Shown here one piece after another: positions 15,921-25,265 of a stretch of DNA of 64,000 nt. The first letter of the stretch is position 1; each line of letters starts with the position of its first letter. The DNA comes from PALSA-911 sp963743035 (lineage in GTDB: Bacteria > Pseudomonadota > Alphaproteobacteria > Acetobacterales > Acetobacteraceae): positions 403,313 through 467,312 of the forward strand of contig CAVUOB010000003.1 of the NCBI GenBank assembly GCA_963743035.1. The letters run 5' to 3'. The position numbers and the translations under genes are program-made. A model generated the notes under the pieces. The model did not search any database. It saw only the letters and a program-made list of their open reading frames with translations, and had not been told where the DNA came from.

Positions 15921-16574
15921 TCATGGAAAAGGGTCCTTGCGCACGTTGAAAGCGATCGAAATACGCGGACGATCGCCTCGATGCGGCGGGACGGCATGCG
16001 GTACATAGCTCGGAAACAGGATCATCAAGCCAGGTTCCGGCTTAACTCGGACAGTCGAGCTTAAGAGATCTGGGAAGAAGATATTGGTGCGCGTCGGGCA
16101 TGGATCGGAAAGATGGATGGCTGTGCCTTCGGCGTCGGGGCTCGATTCGCCATGATCGACGTAATAGACACCAGACCAGGTCGCACCTGGGTGCGTGTGC
16201 AGGTTGTTGGAATCGCCTCGCCAGTTGATGTTCGCCCAAGCGGTGAGGGCCCAGCCTAAGGGTTCGGGCGGCCGGGAAGAAAATTCAGCGTAGAGGCGGC
16301 GTGTCGCCTCCTGGGTCATTTCGCGCATATGACGGATCAGCCGTTCGCCAGCGCTTCCGCAAAATTCCAAGCGCCCGGTTTCGGAATGCCAACCACCAAC
16401 GTTCGTCAGTTCCTTGCCTGGATGTCGGCGCGCGTGCTCCAGAATGCTTTCGCGCAATTGCACGTTCAGTTCCGGACCATCGGCCCACATATGCTCCAGC
16501 AACGGGCTCGCGAAAAAACTTCCGAAACTCGCCCTTTCCAATTCTCGCATTCGCACGACCGCTCCAAGCAACAA
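15921..16574 (-). CDS. Putative 2OG-Fe(II) oxygenase (TIGR02466 type)
   Basis: A 217-residue protein. It has the pattern of a small 2-oxoglutarate-dependent oxygenase family: WANINWRGDSNNLHTHPGATWSGVYYVD (first metal ligands), PDLLSSTVRVKPEPGLMILFPSYVPHAVPPHRGDRPRISIAFNV (distal His and the 2OG-binding Arg). The substrate is unknown; such enzymes hydroxylate proteins or small metabolites. The start at 16574 is a TTG with a very strong AGGGAGGTGAT, and the alternative is an ATG at 16550. It converges on the P450, 41 bp away, so the two could act on related substrates but are not co-transcribed. Confidence 0.75.
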   Translation of the reverse strand: MLLGAVVRMRELERASFGSFFASPLLEHMWADGPELNVQLRESILEHARRHPGKELTNVGGWHSETGRLEFCGSAGERLIRHMREMTQEATRRLYAEFSSRPPEPLGWALTAWANINWRGDSNNLHTHPGATWSGVYYVDHGESSPDAEGTAIHLSDPCPTRTNIFFPDLLSSTVRVKPEPGLMILFPSYVPHAVPPHRGDRPRISIAFNVRKDPFP

Positions 16575-16768
16575 ATCACCTCCCTGGATTAATCACCCCG
16601 GTCGAAGTTCTGCAAAGTCCTATTATAGATCAGTGCCTTTTCCGCTCTCATAATTCTCGAATTCTGGGCAGTCGCCTCGGCTCGCGATCGCCTGGATCGC
16701 CGGCGGCTGGTCCAGGGCCAGTTCGTGGCATCCGCCGGCGCGAAGCTGGCCGTCAGCTTGGCCCCAAC

Positions 16769-17190
16769 TCATGCCTGTTCTGCTCGCGGCGAGCCTCCTG
16801 CGTCGGCGCGACGTTCCAGGACGGCGCCAGGTTGGGCAGTGGGTTCAGTCCCCCCTCGTTCCTTGCCAAGACTTCCCGTCATCTGCTCCAGGATCTGGTC
16901 GATCGTGAAACTCGCGGCCATCTGCCGGGGCGGATAGTCCTTAAAGGTCGCCAGAAATTCCTGCACCATCGCCTGCGCCGGCATGATCATGAAGGCATGG
17001 TCCAGGTACCAGTCCCAATAGGTGTTCGATGTGATCGTGGCCCGCTCGAACGGATCGGTGCGAAGATTGTAGATCCACGGTATTCGAGTATTCACGAAGG
17101 GTTCGCCCCACAGAGCCAGCGTGCCGGGTGAGCGTTGCTGCGCGAACACAATTTTCCAGTTGTCAAAGCGCAGCGCGAAACGCGCCTCGG
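16769..17190 (-). pseudogene. Arylsulfatase, C-terminal remnant cut by IS3
   Basis: About 140 residues readable from 17190 leftwards: FALRFDNWKIVFAQQR, then GEPFVNTRIPWIYNLRTDPFERA and SNTYWDWYLDHAFMIMPAQ. This is the normal C-terminus of the secreted arylsulfatases that ends near SFTIDQILEQM. The catalytic N-terminal part, with the formylglycine site, is absent. An in-frame TAA and then IS3 sequence follow directly upstream. The fragment cannot make a sulfatase. Confidence 0.8.
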
Positions 17191-18112
17191 CTTAAAAGCG
17201 GACCTACATCTGTGATCACCGGGCCCGTGGCGTCTCGGTCAGCGAAGGATGCAGGCTGATGGGTCCCGATCGACCTACTACGACACGACCTCGACGCGCG
17301 ACGACACGGCGGTCGTCGAGGCGATGGCAGCGATCTGTGATGAGTTCGAGCACTATGGCTGGCGTCGCGTTAGCGCTGCCCTGCGACAGCAGGGCATGGT
17401 GATCAATCACAAGAAGATCAAGCGCTTGATGCGTGAACACGATCTTCAGCCGAAGATCCGACGACGCTATGTCGCGACCACGGACAGCGATCATGACGAC
17501 CCGATCTTCCCCAACAAGGCCAAGGACATGGTCGTCGACGGGCCCAACCAGCTCTGGGTGTCAGACATCACCTACGTCGCGATCCTGAGCGGGTTCGTCT
17601 ACGTCGCGGTCATCCTCGACGCCTGGTCCCGCCGTGTTGTCGGCTATGCGATCAGCCGATCCATTGATGCCAGGCTGACGGTTGCCGCCGTGAAGGCGGC
17701 AGTCGCCCGGCGGATGCCCCCTCCAGGCTGCGTTCATCACTCGGACCGCGGATCGCAATACGCCGCCCAGGTATACCGGGAGGCCCTGACCGCTCATGGC
17801 CTGGTCGGCTCGATGGGCAGGCGTGGCAATCCGTATGATAACGCCAAGGCGGAAAGCTTCATGAAGACGCTGAAGGTCGAGGCGGTCTACCCGATGGCCT
17901 ACGAGACCTTCGCCGATGTCGGCGAGAACCTTCCCCGCTTCATCGACGAAGTCTACAGCAGCCGCAGACTCCACTCTGCACTCGGCTATCTCAGCCCCCA
18001 GCAATTCGAGGATCAACACACCCGGCACACGGTCAAATCAGCGGCCTGTGTTTGTCCGCTCCCAGGGGCCCACTCCAATACGGGGTCCTTTTACGGCGCC
18101 GATTGACACTCA
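17189..18112 (+). mobile_element. IS3-family insertion sequence, 5'-truncated
   Basis: OrfB is present but OrfA is missing, so the element is incomplete. The right end (about 18095-18112) and the left junction (about 17189-17206) share a degraded GGC-TAAAAG-GGACC type terminal pattern in opposite orientation. Exact ends and a target duplication cannot be fixed by eye. It interrupts the sulfatase gene. Confidence 0.65.
17249..18106 (+). CDS. IS3-family transposase OrfB
   Basis: A DDE integrase-core transposase. HTH_21-like start (YGWRRVSAALRQQGM, KKIKRLMREHDLQPK), then the rve core with DGPNQLWVSDITYV (first D), HHSDRGSQYA (second D) and NPYDNAKAESFMKTLK (E). About 17 residues before the start codon read in another frame as ARGVSVSEGCRLMG, the usual lead-in to SRSTYYD. 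This implies a one-base frameshift near 17262, so the product may be inactive even apart from the missing OrfA. Confidence 0.85.
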   Translation: MQADGSRSTYYDTTSTRDDTAVVEAMAAICDEFEHYGWRRVSAALRQQGMVINHKKIKRLMREHDLQPKIRRRYVATTDSDHDDPIFPNKAKDMVVDGPNQLWVSDITYVAILSGFVYVAVILDAWSRRVVGYAISRSIDARLTVAAVKAAVARRMPPPGCVHHSDRGSQYAAQVYREALTAHGLVGSMGRRGNPYDNAKAESFMKTLKVEAVYPMAYETFADVGENLPRFIDEVYSSRRLHSALGYLSPQQFEDQHTRHTVKSAACVCPLPGAHSNTGSFYGAD

Positions 18113-18180
18113 AACTGCCGTCTCCGCTTCAATGAGTGCGCGAGATGCGGTTATCGGGCATTTTGACTGCAAAACCGTTC

Positions 18181-19419
18181 CTACGCATCCAGCAGCCGCT
18201 GCACGCGCAGCGGGACCGGAGGGTGGCTGAAGTTGACCAGGGCATAGAGCGGATCGGTCGTCAGTGTGCTCGCATTGTCCCGCGACAGCCGGACCAGGGC
18301 GGACACCATCGCATCGGCCCCCACCATTCGGCGCGCAAAGTCATCGGCCTGATACTCGTGGCGACGGCTGACCCAGTTGCCCGCGATGCTCAGGGCTGGC
18401 CCAACCATCTGGACCACCAGCACGCAGACCACCAGAGCCAGAGCGTCGTCCTCGTGCATAATGCCAAAGCTGGGCAGCAGCCAGGGCTGCTTGCACAGCC
18501 AGCCCACCGCGAAGGCGGCCAGGAACAGCGATGCCGCCGTCTGCAACAGGCCGATCAGGATATGGTTCAGCTTAAAGTGGCCCAGCTCATGCGCAAGCAC
18601 CGCTTCCAGTTCCGCCTCGCTGTTGCTGGCGATCAAGGTGTCGAACAGGACGATGCGTTTGCTGCGGCCAAGGCCGGAGAAGTAGGCGTTGCCGTGGGCC
18701 GACCGGCGGGACGCATCCATGACGAACAGGCCGGAGGCTTCGAAGCCGCAACGGCGCAGCAGACCCTCGATTCGCGTGCGCAAAGGGCCTTCCAGGGGCG
18801 TGAAGCGATTGAATAAGGGGGCGATCCAGCGGGGATAGGCTTCCGTGAGGGCCAGCATGACCAGGACCAGGCCCAACCATGCCCACACCCACCAGGGACC
18901 GGGCTGGCGCATCAGCCATAACAGGCCGTAGAGCAGTGGCACACCCAATCCGAGGGACAACGCGGCACTCTTCAGCCGGTCCAGCGCGAAGGCGCCGGGG
19001 CTGGACCGATTGAAGCCGAACCGCTGCTCCACCCCGAAGGTGCGTAGGATCGAGAACGGCATATCCAGGAGCCAGGACACCGCGCCGATGGCGACCAGGA
19101 ACAAGACGCTGCGGGAGAGGCCACGGGGAACCAGGCCCTCAATCCAGCCGTAGAGTGCGTCGTAGCCGAAACCGGCCCAGCTCAGGGCCACCACGAGGCC
19201 GAACAGGGCCGCCGCTGCGCCCAAACGCAGTCGCGCTCGCTCATAATCGGCGGCGCGCTGATGATCCGCCAAGCTGACCGCAAGGGAGAAGTCCGGCGGC
19301 ACGGCGCTGCGATGGCGCGCAACGTGGGCGGCCTGCCGGGCGCGTAGCGTTACCCCAAACGCGGTCGTAGCGAGGGAGACAAGGACGAATAGAAGAAGCA
19401 GGAAGGGCATCGGTCTCAT
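18181..19419 (-). CDS. M48-family zinc metallopeptidase (CAAX protease/STE24-like)
   Basis: A 412-residue membrane peptidase. It has several transmembrane segments (first at MPFLLLLFVLVSLATTAFG), the zinc motif HELGHFKLNH with the third ligand in the YQADDFA region (about residue 345), and the upstream segment NAYFSGLGRSKRIVLFDTL typical of M48 subfamily A. The order matches STE24-type proteases, which in bacteria degrade damaged or misfolded membrane proteins. The start is the ATG at 19419 (MRPMPFLLL); 97 upstream in-frame codons are rejected because they precede the hydrophobic N-terminus. The gene ends about 70 bp from the IS3 element. Confidence 0.88.
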   Translation of the reverse strand: MRPMPFLLLLFVLVSLATTAFGVTLRARQAAHVARHRSAVPPDFSLAVSLADHQRAADYERARLRLGAAAALFGLVVALSWAGFGYDALYGWIEGLVPRGLSRSVLFLVAIGAVSWLLDMPFSILRTFGVEQRFGFNRSSPGAFALDRLKSAALSLGLGVPLLYGLLWLMRQPGPWWVWAWLGLVLVMLALTEAYPRWIAPLFNRFTPLEGPLRTRIEGLLRRCGFEASGLFVMDASRRSAHGNAYFSGLGRSKRIVLFDTLIASNSEAELEAVLAHELGHFKLNHILIGLLQTAASLFLAAFAVGWLCKQPWLLPSFGIMHEDDALALVVCVLVVQMVGPALSIAGNWVSRRHEYQADDFARRMVGADAMVSALVRLSRDNASTLTTDPLYALVNFSHPPVPLRVQRLLDA

Positions 19420-19678
19420 GTGGCTCCGATATTGCGCCGACGGAAAACTTTGCCAACACGTTGGCACCGGCGTGACCTGACGCACAAAACCATCCTCGTT
19501 AAAGGCGACCTTCGAGCCCCTTCCCGGCCCCCTTCGATCGTGGAAACGATTGGCGGTCTGCCAAAGGCGGAGACCGTCCAGAATCTGGGGGTGCTCACGC
19601 CACAGATTACCCCCTTTGGGCGCCTCCCGCCACGGCGACCCATCAGACGTGACAAACCCCCTGACAAGTTCCAGCCGA

Positions 19679-20818
19679 TCAGGCACTGCCTGCAGCGGCC
19701 GGCCAGCCAAGTGATCCTTCCGGGCCGGGCCGGTTGCGCAGCCACCAGGACCAGTCCTGCGGGATCAACGAGAATGGATCGTTATGGGCCAATTCACGTG
19801 CGGCCCAGACTGGCCAGTGCGGGTTCGAGAGGGCGGGCCGGCCTAGGAATACCAGGTCAATCAGTTCTTGGCGAATGACCCGATCGGCCACCGCGGGCAG
19901 GCCGAGGTTCCAGCTGACGCCGACGGGGATGCCAACCTCGCGCCGGACGCGGTTACCGCGCTCGATCATGAAGGCCACCTCATTGAATGGCACGTCCTTC
20001 ATGGCATCTGTGTTCATTCCAAGGCTGAGATCGGCGAAGTCGAGACCGTGGTTCTTCAAAACTCCTACCGCCCAAACAGAGTCATCGAACTGCACGCCGT
20101 CTTCGTTGAAATCGTCCGAGCCGAGGCGCATTGTCAGCGGCAGACGCTCTGGCCACACCGCGCGAACGGCATCCAGCGCCTCGCGATGGAAGCGGAGCCG
20201 GTTCTCGAGGTTTCCGCCGTACTCGTCGGTCCGCTGGTTGGCCAGCGGCGAGAAGAAGCTCGCACCGAGATAGCCGTGCGCGAAATGCATCTCCAACCAT
20301 TCGAAGCCGGCCTTCAGCGCCCGCTGCGCCGCGCTTGCATAGCTGCGGTGGATCTCCCGGATCTCGTCGATCGTCAGCGCATGGACGGGATAAGTGTAGC
20401 GTCCGCCATAGGGGATCGCCGATGGGCCACGAACCTGCCACCCGTCGGGATGATCGGGGGGCAGCTGGATTTTGCCCTGCCATGGCTTCAGCTCGCTACC
20501 CTTGCGGCCGGTATGACCCAGCTGGATGGCGGGCACGGCGCCCATGTCCTTGATGATCGCCGTCACCCGCGATAGGCCCTCAATCTGGTTATCGTCATAG
20601 ATACCTGCACAACTGGTACCGGTGCGGCCATCCGGCGTGATTGCCAGCTGTTCAGGGAACACCAGGCCGAATCCGCCGGCAGCACGTGAGCCCATCAGCA
20701 TGACGTGGAAGTCGTTCATCTTCCCGTCGACGGACCGATACATGGTCATCGGCGACATCGCGATGCGGTTGCGCAGCGTGACGCCCTTGAGCGTGTAAGG
20801 ACTGAACAGATCGGGCAT
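19679..20818 (-). CDS. Old Yellow Enzyme family NADH:flavin oxidoreductase
   Basis: A 379-residue FMN enzyme of the YqjM/thermophilic-like OYE subgroup. It starts LFSPYTLKGVTLRNRIAMSPM. QLGHTGRKGS (substrate-binding His-x-Gly-Arg) is present, as are the long signature EMHFAHGYLGASFFSPLAN with RTDEYGGNLENRLRF, and VFLGRPALSNPHW at the FMN-phosphate end. Such enzymes reduce activated C=C bonds of enones, quinones and nitro compounds. It is the first of a cluster of GST, GST and enoyl-CoA hydratase genes on the same strand, suggesting use in breaking down an electrophilic or cyclic substrate. Confidence 0.9.
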   Translation of the reverse strand: MPDLFSPYTLKGVTLRNRIAMSPMTMYRSVDGKMNDFHVMLMGSRAAGGFGLVFPEQLAITPDGRTGTSCAGIYDDNQIEGLSRVTAIIKDMGAVPAIQLGHTGRKGSELKPWQGKIQLPPDHPDGWQVRGPSAIPYGGRYTYPVHALTIDEIREIHRSYASAAQRALKAGFEWLEMHFAHGYLGASFFSPLANQRTDEYGGNLENRLRFHREALDAVRAVWPERLPLTMRLGSDDFNEDGVQFDDSVWAVGVLKNHGLDFADLSLGMNTDAMKDVPFNEVAFMIERGNRVRREVGIPVGVSWNLGLPAVADRVIRQELIDLVFLGRPALSNPHWPVWAARELAHNDPFSLIPQDWSWWLRNRPGPEGSLGWPAAAGSA

Positions 20819-20916
20819 GGATGGCTACCTGTTTAGACGTGCAGTCTTGGGAAATAAGCAACGCCCAAGCTATCGCAATCCCTGGCCGTTACGATCCCGG
20901 TGTCTGCCCCCGAACG

Positions 20917-21558
20917 TCAGGTCAGGAGCAGAGCCATTCCGGGGTCGCTTTTTTTCATTGCCGCCTGGTAGGCCGGACGCTGGCTGATGCGGGCAAGGTA
21001 GGCGAGAATATGGGGATAGGGGGTGATATCGAGCGGCAGGAAGTAGCGCATGGTGGTCAGCGAGAAGACCATGATGATGTCCGCGGCCGTGAACTCGCTT
21101 CCGGCGAAGTAGGTCGCTTCACCCAGCCTGCCCTCGACCAGATCAAGGGCGCGGTCCAGCCGTTCCTTCATGGCAAGAAGCACCGCATTGTCTTCAGCGA
21201 GGTTCAATCGGCGCAGAACCATGTTTCGCCCCATGCTGGGCTGGAGTGTGCCGTTGGCGAAGTGGAACCAATAGAGATATTGGGCGAAGTCCGGATGGTC
21301 CGAGGCCGGCACGAGGCGGCCGTTGCCATATTTGGCGAGGATATATTCCATAACGGCACCAGACTCGGCGAGGACCAGGTTGCCATCGGTGATGACTGGC
21401 GCGGCGCCGATCGGATGCAGTGCCTTGTATTCGGGTGGCGCGAGCATCGTGACAGGGTCGCGCGCGTAGAGCTTCAGCTCATACGGGGTTTTCAGTTCTT
21501 TGCAGAGCCAGGGGATCCGTTCAGACTGCGACTTACCCAGATGGTGGACAATCAGCAT
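20917..21558 (-). CDS. Glutathione S-transferase
   Basis: A 213-residue GST with an N-terminal thioredoxin fold (LGKSQSERIPWLCKEL, PVITDGNLVLAESGAVMEYI with the glutathione-binding ES pair) and an all-helical C-terminal domain (FTAADIIMVFSL N-capping motif). The likely catalytic residue is the Ser in GKSQSERI. The start is the ATG at 21558, preceded by AAGGGAAAC. It sits between the OYE gene and a second, unrelated GST, on one strand. Confidence 0.9.
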   Translation of the reverse strand: MLIVHHLGKSQSERIPWLCKELKTPYELKLYARDPVTMLAPPEYKALHPIGAAPVITDGNLVLAESGAVMEYILAKYGNGRLVPASDHPDFAQYLYWFHFANGTLQPSMGRNMVLRRLNLAEDNAVLLAMKERLDRALDLVEGRLGEATYFAGSEFTAADIIMVFSLTTMRYFLPLDITPYPHILAYLARISQRPAYQAAMKKSDPGMALLLT

Positions 21559-21746
21559 TTTGTTTCCCTTTATTGAAGTCGGATTTGACCTGGCCGAGTG
21601 CACGCATTCGCCAGAAGAATACCGAAACAACGCGTCGAGCGCGTTAGAGAAGGCAAAGTTTGTGTCGGACCTGAAGGGATATTGCGTAGAAAAGGCATTC
21701 AGCCCTCCGATTCTGATCCGGCGGTTGTCCGACTTGCCTTTACAGC

Positions 21747-22532
21747 CTACCGCGCGTTCGGCCAGGGAAAACGGATATTGCCGTCACGCAAGCCCGCCAG
21801 CACAATCTCGATCCCACCGGACTTGATCATCCACTCCAGCCGGTGGTCACGATATTCTCGCACCTTCTTACCCGTTTTGAAGGCCTCGACAGTGGCCGGC
21901 ATGCGCGCCGCGGAAGCCGCGTATTCCGCGAAGGTGGTGGCGACGGAGGGCCTCTGACACAGGCGTTCATACCAGCGTGCAAGGGCGCTGCCGGGCGGCG
22001 GCCCCATACCGTTCAGCACGGAGCGATGGAGCATCGGCGCGACCGCCACGTCCGCCCTGCCGAATGCGGTTCCGCCGAACCACGCCGCCTCGCCAAGCCG
22101 CCCGACGAGCCAATCCTGCAGCACGGCGGTTTGCCGCTCCGCCGCTGACCGTAGAGTGTCGGCGAGCGCGCCGGTAGCACGGCCGAACCACAGCACTTCG
22201 CTGAAGCCCCAGGTTACCGCTTCATATTGGGTGTCGCACACATCTTCCGTCATCCGCGCGGCGGCGCGGGCTTCTGGCGCGAGCGGCAGCAGTGGCGGGT
22301 CGGGCCAGCGCTCCTCGATGTATTCCAGGATGATTGTGGAATCGAAGATGCGCGTCGGACCATCGACGAGCACCGGCACTTCCGCCCGCGGGTTGCCGAT
22401 GCCGAATGGCCCGTCGGTTCGCCCGGTACCCAGGCTCTCGGGCAATTCGACCTCGAAGGCCACTGCTTTTTCCCGCAGCGCGATCTTTATCTTCTGAGCG
22501 TAAGGCGACCCCGGAGCCTCGTAGAGCAACAT
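21747..22532 (-). CDS. Glutathione S-transferase, second type
   Basis: A 261-residue GST distinct from the neighbouring one. The N-terminus MLLYEAPGSPYAQKIKIALREKAV has the SPYAQK active-site pattern. RAEVPVLVDGPTRIFDSTIILEYIEERWP supplies the glutathione site. The C-terminal helical domain carries a roughly 30-residue tail. The low similarity to the first GST suggests a different electrophile. It shares the leftward direction of the OYE cluster. Confidence 0.87.
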   Translation of the reverse strand: MLLYEAPGSPYAQKIKIALREKAVAFEVELPESLGTGRTDGPFGIGNPRAEVPVLVDGPTRIFDSTIILEYIEERWPDPPLLPLAPEARAAARMTEDVCDTQYEAVTWGFSEVLWFGRATGALADTLRSAAERQTAVLQDWLVGRLGEAAWFGGTAFGRADVAVAPMLHRSVLNGMGPPPGSALARWYERLCQRPSVATTFAEYAASAARMPATVEAFKTGKKVREYRDHRLEWMIKSGGIEIVLAGLRDGNIRFPWPNAR

Positions 22533-22788
22533 GGACGATGACCCCGCGTATGTTGATGCGTTGATGCCGGATGGCGCCTTAAGTTAACGGACGACCGCCG
22601 TCGGCGAAGCCGGCCGGCGCCCAGCCGAATATCGCACGCCGTCTGCTTCCGTATGTATGATGATGTCCTTGTCCACTGGCGCCTTGCCAGCGAAATTGCA
22701 GGCGCGGGAGCAATCCAGGCCGCGTCCGTAAGCTGAGCGGCTGTGGCTGCCTTGGCGTAACAGGACGCACCCTCCGGGTTCGCTGCCA

Positions 22789-23565
22789 TTACGCCCAGTT
22801 CGGAGTGCGCTTTTCGAGAAATGCCGATAGTCCCTCACGTCCATCGGGCGTATTGAAGACGTTGCACAAGGTCTCGATTTGATTTTCCACATTGCGCCGG
22901 TAGTCGAGGTCGTTCGCACGCATGAAGGATTGCCGGCCAAGGGCCATGATGGACGGTGATTTGGCGGCGAACACCTGGGCCATGGCGAACGCGCGCGCGG
23001 TCAGTTCGTCCCGCGGCACCACATGGTTGATGATGCCAAGCGACACCGCCTCATGCGCGGAGATTGGCCTGCCGCCGAACAGGAGTTCGAACGCCTTGTG
23101 ACGGCTGATCTGACGCGGCAAATGCACGTAATGGATCGCCGGGATTACGCCGACATCGATCTCCGGGTAGCCAAGGTCGATGTCGTCTGCAGCAAGGATC
23201 ATATCGCTGGTAATTGAAAGGGTCATGCCCGCTCCGCGCGCTGGACCGTTGATCGCCGCGATTGTCGGCTTCGTCATGACGTATTGGATGTTCATCGTCT
23301 CTATGTAGAACTTATAGACAAAGGCACGCAGATCTTGTGCATCGCCCGCGGCAACCATGCGCAGATCCATGCCACCGCAGAACATGCCCGGCAGTGCGCT
23401 GGTCAGGATGACGGCACGCACGCCCGCGTCGGCTTCCGCTCGGCGCAGCGCCGCGTGAATGGCGTCGATCATCGGATGGTCGATGGCGTTGACCGGTGCC
23501 CGGTTCATCGAGATGACCGCCACCCGCTCTTTCACCTCGTATTCAATACGATCGTCCGAGGACAT
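22789..23565 (-). CDS. Enoyl-CoA hydratase/isomerase
   Basis: A 258-residue crotonase-fold protein. The oxyanion hole is formed by FCGGMDLRMV (about residue 65) and GPARGAGMTLSI (about residue 108). A glutamate in GYPEIDVGVIPAIHYVHLPRQI is placed like a catalytic acid. It hydrates or isomerises an acyl-CoA double bond. I start at the ATG at 23565 (MSSDDRIEYEVKERVAVISMN). It lies upstream of the two GSTs and OYE on the same strand, separated by a 256-bp gap in which I see no gene. Confidence 0.9.
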   Translation of the reverse strand: MSSDDRIEYEVKERVAVISMNRAPVNAIDHPMIDAIHAALRRAEADAGVRAVILTSALPGMFCGGMDLRMVAAGDAQDLRAFVYKFYIETMNIQYVMTKPTIAAINGPARGAGMTLSITSDMILAADDIDLGYPEIDVGVIPAIHYVHLPRQISRHKAFELLFGGRPISAHEAVSLGIINHVVPRDELTARAFAMAQVFAAKSPSIMALGRQSFMRANDLDYRRNVENQIETLCNVFNTPDGREGLSAFLEKRTPNWA

Positions 23566-24056
23566 CGGCGCGCTCCATGGCCAGGAAAAACAAGTGAACG
23601 ATATTGCGGAAATCATGACTCATCGCGCCTCCCTGTCATAGGGCCGATTTGCGGCGCGCGACGATTGCCTCACATCATCGACCGGCCTGCCATCGGGCTG
23701 CAGGTCATCAACTTGGCTGGGAAACATACGATGATGGACGTAATCGATCTGGGGACAGAGACAGACACGGCGGTTCCCCACGCTCCCGGTCGGATGATCT
23801 CATCCTCGGACGCCACAAACCATATCGCGGGTCTGCTTCAATCTCGGTGCAAACGTTAGCCGTGTGCACGCCGACAATCAGGATGGATGCCGCCGGGGTG
23901 GCCGGAGGGAGGGCGTAGCCCGACCGAAGGCTGACCCCGGCGTCGGCGGTCCCTCAGTCGGGGGATCGGCCCGCGACTCAGTGACGATGTGCCGGACTGG
24001 CGAGGTTCTCAACTTCCCGGAAGAGACCTCCCCGTGCCTGGCACGCACATCACCGA
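23566..24056. other. Non-coding stretch before IS6 debris
   Basis: About 490 bp with no convincing gene. A minus-strand frame near 23878-24111 reads as an Arg-rich peptide that I do not recognise. The region probably contains the enoyl-CoA hydratase promoter and eroded mobile-element sequence. Confidence 0.3.
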
Positions 24057-24310
24057 TCAGCAGGCTGAGATTGTGCACGAACCTCCGACGAATCCACGCC
24101 CGCCAGACCACCGCGGCTCACGGGGCAGCGGTCGGCAGCGTCGCAAACGGCAAGCGAAACTGGCGCCGGATGCTCTCGTACGATACCACCGCGCCCCGCT
24201 CCGCAACGCGCAGCTCGACGTCCCACAGACTCTGGCTGAACATGTGATCCGCCAGATGGCGTAGCTGATGATCTCGGACGGAAAGCGATGACGATCGTGA
24301 GGGTCGGTGG
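24057..24310 (-). pseudogene. IS6-family transposase remnant (copy 1)
   Basis: Pieces of an IS6 transposase appear in three frames: HRFPSEIISYAIW, then AERGAVVSYESIRR, then FACRLRRCRPLP. The ancestral order in IS6 proteins is FPSEII-AVW, then GxxVSYETIRxW, then FGxxxAxxLRRRRPRPGDKW, so at least two frameshifts and a deletion of about 20 bp separate them. It shares a roughly 30-bp identical block with the copy at 30.6 kb. Confidence 0.7.
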
Positions 24311-24432
24311 CGACTGCATCCCGCCAGTCTCGCCCAACCTCGGTTAACGTGACAATGCGGTCCACAGGGCGGGGAACCACGCGGCCACGATCCGATTTCG
24401 TGCGTCCAGCACGTTGAACAGGCGTTCGACCC

Positions 24433-25236
24433 TCAACTCCGCTTGCCGAAATGTTCGAGCAGCGCGACCGCGCCGGGTAGGTCGTGCTGGCGCTCCCGCA
24501 GGAGCTTTTCGCCGCCGACGGCGTAGACCGCCACGGCCGACAGAAGATCGCGCAGCCGTTCCGAGGCATTGGCGTCGAACGGTAGCACGCAGCCGCCGGT
24601 GCGCTTCGCGAGGTCCCAGAACACCTCGGAATCCCGGCGTGCCGCAGGATCGACGGTGTCGTGCAGCACGATCAGCTTCATCCCCTGCGCGCCCATGCTG
24701 TCCGCGAGCCGGTGACCTTGGATCACGCTCTCCTCGAACACGTCGCCGATATAGACGACCACGCGCACCGCCGGCTGCTTCACGCTGGCTGACAGGATCG
24801 GCAGCAGCCGGGTCATTCCGGCTTCGCAAGCCACCCCGGCGGCGCGATCGCGGAGCGTGGTGGCATCGCTGGTGAAGGCGCTGAAGGTGTGGACGCGTGA
24901 GCCGCCGTGCACGGCAAGCGCCACGTCCAGTTCGCCCGGCAATGCCTTGACGAGCGTGTCCGTCAGTTTCCTCGCGGCCGCCCAGGCCGGCTCGCGCGAG
25001 GCGGTGGCATCGACCGCGAACACCAGGCGCGGCCGGGCCGGCGTTCCTGTCTCCATCGGCGGCTCGGCGTGTCCCAGTGACGCCGGCAACGTCTGCGCAG
25101 CCTGTGCGACGGCCGTTGCCACGGTAGTCGCCATCGTCCGCAGCCGGGCCAACATGCCTCCCGCCTGAACGGAGGCGGGCGGCGCCGAGGGGGGCGCATC
25201 GTCGGGGATCAGCACGAAATTCGGTTTGTCGTTCAT
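24433..25236 (-). CDS. von Willebrand A-like domain protein
   Basis: A 267-residue protein. LVFAVDATASREPAW (about residue 75) has a MIDAS-like DxTxS. VALAVHGGSRVHTF, RVVVYIGDVFEESV and LADSMGAQGMKLIVLHDT follow the strand-helix pattern of a VWA fold. No signal peptide, so it should be cytoplasmic. The ATG at 25236 has GGAGGCGGCC upstream. It begins 29 nt after the amn stop on the same strand, suggesting one transcript with AMP nucleosidase. The function is not known. Confidence 0.65.
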   Translation of the reverse strand: MNDKPNFVLIPDDAPPSAPPASVQAGGMLARLRTMATTVATAVAQAAQTLPASLGHAEPPMETGTPARPRLVFAVDATASREPAWAAARKLTDTLVKALPGELDVALAVHGGSRVHTFSAFTSDATTLRDRAAGVACEAGMTRLLPILSASVKQPAVRVVVYIGDVFEESVIQGHRLADSMGAQGMKLIVLHDTVDPAARRDSEVFWDLAKRTGGCVLPFDANASERLRDLLSAVAVYAVGGEKLLRERQHDLPGAVALLEHFGKRS

Positions 25237-25265
25237 GGCCGCCTCCAATGCATGGGCCAATGATC

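Noticed and set aside
19420..19678. A gene in the in-frame extension upstream of the M48 peptidase
   Set aside because: The frame is open but precedes the natural hydrophobic start, and its peptide resembles no family I know.
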